Assembly: GCA_963742585.1 (NCBI GenBank)
Contig: CAVUMI010000006.1
Span: 62,001 to 126,000 of the forward strand
DNA from: JACDEA01 sp963742585
Lineage (GTDB): Bacteria; Actinomycetota; Acidimicrobiia; Acidimicrobiales; JACDEA01
DNA length: 64,000 bases
Reading direction: 5' to 3'
Shown here piece after piece: positions 62,328 to 64,000 of this stretch. Both the position numbers and the translations under genes were made by a program. The notes beneath the pieces were generated by a model. That model searched no databases, was not told the DNA's origin, and saw only the letters and a list, made by a program, of their open reading frames with translations. Position 1 is the first letter of the stretch; the number at the start of each line of letters is the position of its first letter.

Positions 62328-63059
62328 GCTGCGCGATGTGCACGTTCACTACGGCAAGGTCGAGGCCATCAAGGGCATCTCGTTCACCGTGGATGAGGGT
62401 GAGATCGTCACCTTGATCGGCGGCAACGGTGCCGGCAAGACCACGACGTTGAAGACCATCTCCGGCGTGCGCGCGCTCTCGGCCGGCCAGGTGCTGTTCG
62501 CCGGCGACGACCTGGCCGACGTACCCGCGCATCGTCGCGTGGAAATCGGGATCTCCCAGGCCCCCGAGGGCCGGGCGATCTTCCCGGGGATGACGGTCAC
62601 CGAGAACCTCGAGATGGGGGCGTACCGCGGCGAGGCCCGCTCGACGACGATTTCGACCGTGTGTTCCAGCTGTTCCCCCGGCTCCAGGAACGCCGCAACC
62701 AGCCCGGCGGCACGCTGTCGGGCGGCGAACAGCAGATGCTGGCCATCGGACGTGCGTTGATGGCCCAGCCCAAACTCTTGCTACTCGACGAGCCGTCGAT
62801 GGGCCTAGCCCCCCGGCTGGTGGGCCAGATCTTCGAGATCATCACCGCGATCAACCAGCAGGGCACCACGATCCTCCTGGTGGAACAGAACGCCGCGCAG
62901 GCACTCCAGCGCGCCCAGCGCGCCTACGTGCTCGAGACCGGGCGGGTCGTGAAGGCCGCCGACGCGGCCACGCTCCTCAACGACGAGTCGGTGCGGGCGG
63001 CCTATCTAGGCGGCGATGTCGCCGGCGATGACGAAGCCGACGAAGACACCGCCGACTGA
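62317..63059 (+). pseudogene. livF: ABC transporter ATPase LivF, one frameshift
   Basis: About 247 aa after repair. LRDVHVHYGKVEAIKGISFTVDEGEIVTLIGGNGAGKTTTLKTISG carries Walker A; VPAHRRVEIGISQAPEGRAIFPGMTVTENLEMGAYRGEAR is the LivF-specific middle. One C is missing at about 62638-62640: restoring it gives RLDDDFDRVFQLFPRLQERRNQPGGTLSGGEQQMLAIGRALM, with signature motif, then Walker B LLLDEPSMGLAP and switch His replaced by Gln (LLVEQNAAQAL), as usual in LivF. It is the partner ATPase of LivG. Likely intact in the cell. Confidence 0.9.
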
Positions 63060-63080
63060 CCTCACGATTTCGGCGCCCCG

Positions 63081-63086
63081 TACGTT
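63081..63086 (+). promoter_or_regulatory. -10 box for the sigma factor gene
   Basis: TACGTT is nine bases before an in-frame GTG at 63096 and three before ATG 63090. The leaderless spacing used elsewhere in the window would favour GTG 63096. Confidence 0.35.
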
Positions 63087-63089
63087 TAT

Positions 63090-63557
63090 ATGTCTGTGCA
63101 CCTGCCGCCTTTCCAGCGACTGATCGACGACCACGGCGCGGCCCTCTACCGGTTCCTCTATTTCGCCGTAGGGCCGATGGATGCTGCCGACAGCTACCAG
63201 GACACCCTGACCGCTGCGCTCGGCGCCTATCCCAACCTGAAGCATGCCGACAATTTGCGGGGCTGGTTGTTCACGATCGCTCATCGCAAAGTGATCGACG
63301 CCGCCCGGGTCAAGCAGCGCCGCCCGATCCCGGCGGCCCGAGTCCCGGAACGCGCCGCGCCCGCGGCGCCGGAACCGGACGACGAGTTGTGGGCGTCGGT
63401 GCAGGAACTGCCGACCGGTCAACGGGAGGCGGTGCTGTTCCGCTTCGTCGGCGATCTGTCCTACGCCGAGGTGGGACGCACCCTCGGCTGTAGCGAAGCC
63501 GCCGCGCGTCAGCGGGTCAAAGAAGGAATCGCCAAGCTCAGAGAGGCCGTGCAATGA
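63090..63557 (+). CDS. ECF-type sigma-70 family factor
   Basis: 155 aa. Region 2 covers about residues 8-75 (FQRLIDDHGAALYRFLYFAVG, then DNLRGWLFTIAHRKVIDAAR) and region 4 about 103-152 (LPTGQREAVLFRFVGDLSYAEVGRTLGCSEAAARQRVKEGIAKLREA). A short Pro/Ala linker joins them. It directs RNA polymerase to a special promoter set. No anti-sigma gene is adjacent; its stop overlaps the next start (ATGA) of an alkyltransferase gene, so it may respond to alkylation damage. Start may be GTG 63096. Confidence 0.88.
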   Translation: MSVHLPPFQRLIDDHGAALYRFLYFAVGPMDAADSYQDTLTAALGAYPNLKHADNLRGWLFTIAHRKVIDAARVKQRRPIPAARVPERAAPAAPEPDDELWASVQELPTGQREAVLFRFVGDLSYAEVGRTLGCSEAAARQRVKEGIAKLREAVQ

Positions 63558-64000
63558 ACGTAGAAGAGACACTCCGCCGACACACCGCACCGCCGGCCTT
63601 CGAAGCGCCCGCCGACCTCCTCGACGTGGCCTATGCCGAGGTCGACTCGCCGATCGGCCGGTTGCTGCTCGCGGCAACGCCCAAGGGTCTGGTGCGCCTC
63701 GGCTTCCCGTCGGAGGACCACGACGCACTGCTCGAAGACATCGCCGACCGGCTGTCGCCACGCGTACTCGAGGCGCCGGCGCGCCTCGACACGGTCCGGC
63801 GGGAACTCGACCAGTACTTCGCCGGCCGCCGTCATGAGTTCACCACGCCGCTCGACTGGTCGCTGAGCCGCGGCTTCCGGCAGCGCGTTCTGCAGGCGAT
63901 CGCGGCAATTCCTTTCGGTGAGGTCCGCACGTACAAGGACATGGCGCTGGCGGCCGGCAACGTCGCCGCGGTACGGGCCGCGGGCAGCGCCTGCGGGTCC
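63554..64000 (+). CDS. ogt: Methylated-DNA-protein cysteine methyltransferase, 5' part (runs off right edge)
   Basis: 149 codons visible. NVEETLRRHTAPPAFEAPADLLD is an N-terminal extension; AYAEVDSPIGRLLLAATPKGLVRLGF is the usual N-terminal domain, and FRQRVLQAIAAIPFGEVRTYKDMALAAGNVAAVRAAGSACGS is the helix-turn-helix with the arginine finger. The catalytic PCHR motif would lie just beyond the window. The enzyme takes O6-alkyl groups from guanine onto its own cysteine. ATG 63554 overlaps the sigma-factor stop. Confidence 0.87.
   Translation, partial: MNVEETLRRHTAPPAFEAPADLLDVAYAEVDSPIGRLLLAATPKGLVRLGFPSEDHDALLEDIADRLSPRVLEAPARLDTVRRELDQYFAGRRHEFTTPLDWSLSRGFRQRVLQAIAAIPFGEVRTYKDMALAAGNVAAVRAAGSACGS

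Overview
The window is high-G+C DNA (judged by eye, about two thirds or more), densely coding, with many GTG and TTG starts and many 1-11 base stop/start overlaps. Gene content is actinobacterial: HelD-type helicase, coproporphyrin-branch haem genes, ergothioneine genes egtA/egtB/egtD, PAC2 and SCO6745 families, TIGR03086-type proteins, amtB-glnB-glnD, and the lhr-nei pair. Repeated TAnnnT boxes 6-9 bases before start codons suggest that many messages are leaderless. I infer an actinobacterium, most likely class Acidimicrobiia; no rRNA or marker gene here fixes the taxonomy. I see no tRNA, rRNA, CRISPR array, insertion sequence or prophage.

Layout. 0-4.3 kb: 5' part of a HelD-like gene leaving the left edge, then hemE-hemH-cgoX and a small membrane protein. 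4.4-8.8 kb: aldehyde dehydrogenase, ATP-dependent DNA ligase, a DinB/TIGR03086-like protein and lnt, the last two diverging from overlapping start codons. 8.8-11.9 kb: a coupled operon of GT4 glycosyltransferase, methyltransferase and an alpha/alpha-toroid protein. 12-21 kb: VOC protein; methyltransferase, GtrA and beta-glucosidase; TesB; two lipoproteins (sugar dehydrogenase, lytic transglycosylase); citrate synthase; an old-yellow-enzyme family protein. 21.5-26 kb: one giant zinc-ribbon/kinase/STAND-ATPase/cyclase-like regulator. 26-32.6 kb: serine hydrolase, PIG-L deacetylase, GNAT, CBS-citrate synthase fusion, acyltransferase, GT2. 32.7-36 kb: ergothioneine operon behind a possible leader peptide. 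36-43 kb: secreted protein, EthD protein, SCO6745-like protein, nei2 and lhr. 43-50.8 kb: LapA-like protein, PAC2, class III aminotransferase, amidase, M1 peptidase, PPOX, TIGR03086 and NUDIX. 50.8-56 kb: amtB-glnB-glnD nitrogen operon and a CoA-disulfide-reductase-like flavoprotein. 56-58 kb: LmeA-like, NIL-domain and larE. 58-63 kb: branched-chain amino-acid-type ABC transporter with a fused LivM-LivG. 63-64 kb: ECF sigma factor and the start of an O6-alkylguanine-DNA alkyltransferase.

Quality caution. Between 42.7 and 62.7 kb eight genes (lhr, PAC2, aminotransferase, amidase, glnD, amtB, CoA-disulfide-reductase-like, livF) carry eleven single-base indels, while the first 42.7 kb shows none. 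Because conserved sequence resumes at once after each shift and most of the genes are core functions, residual sequencing error is more likely than gene decay. The affected genes are listed as pseudogene with the full repaired span.
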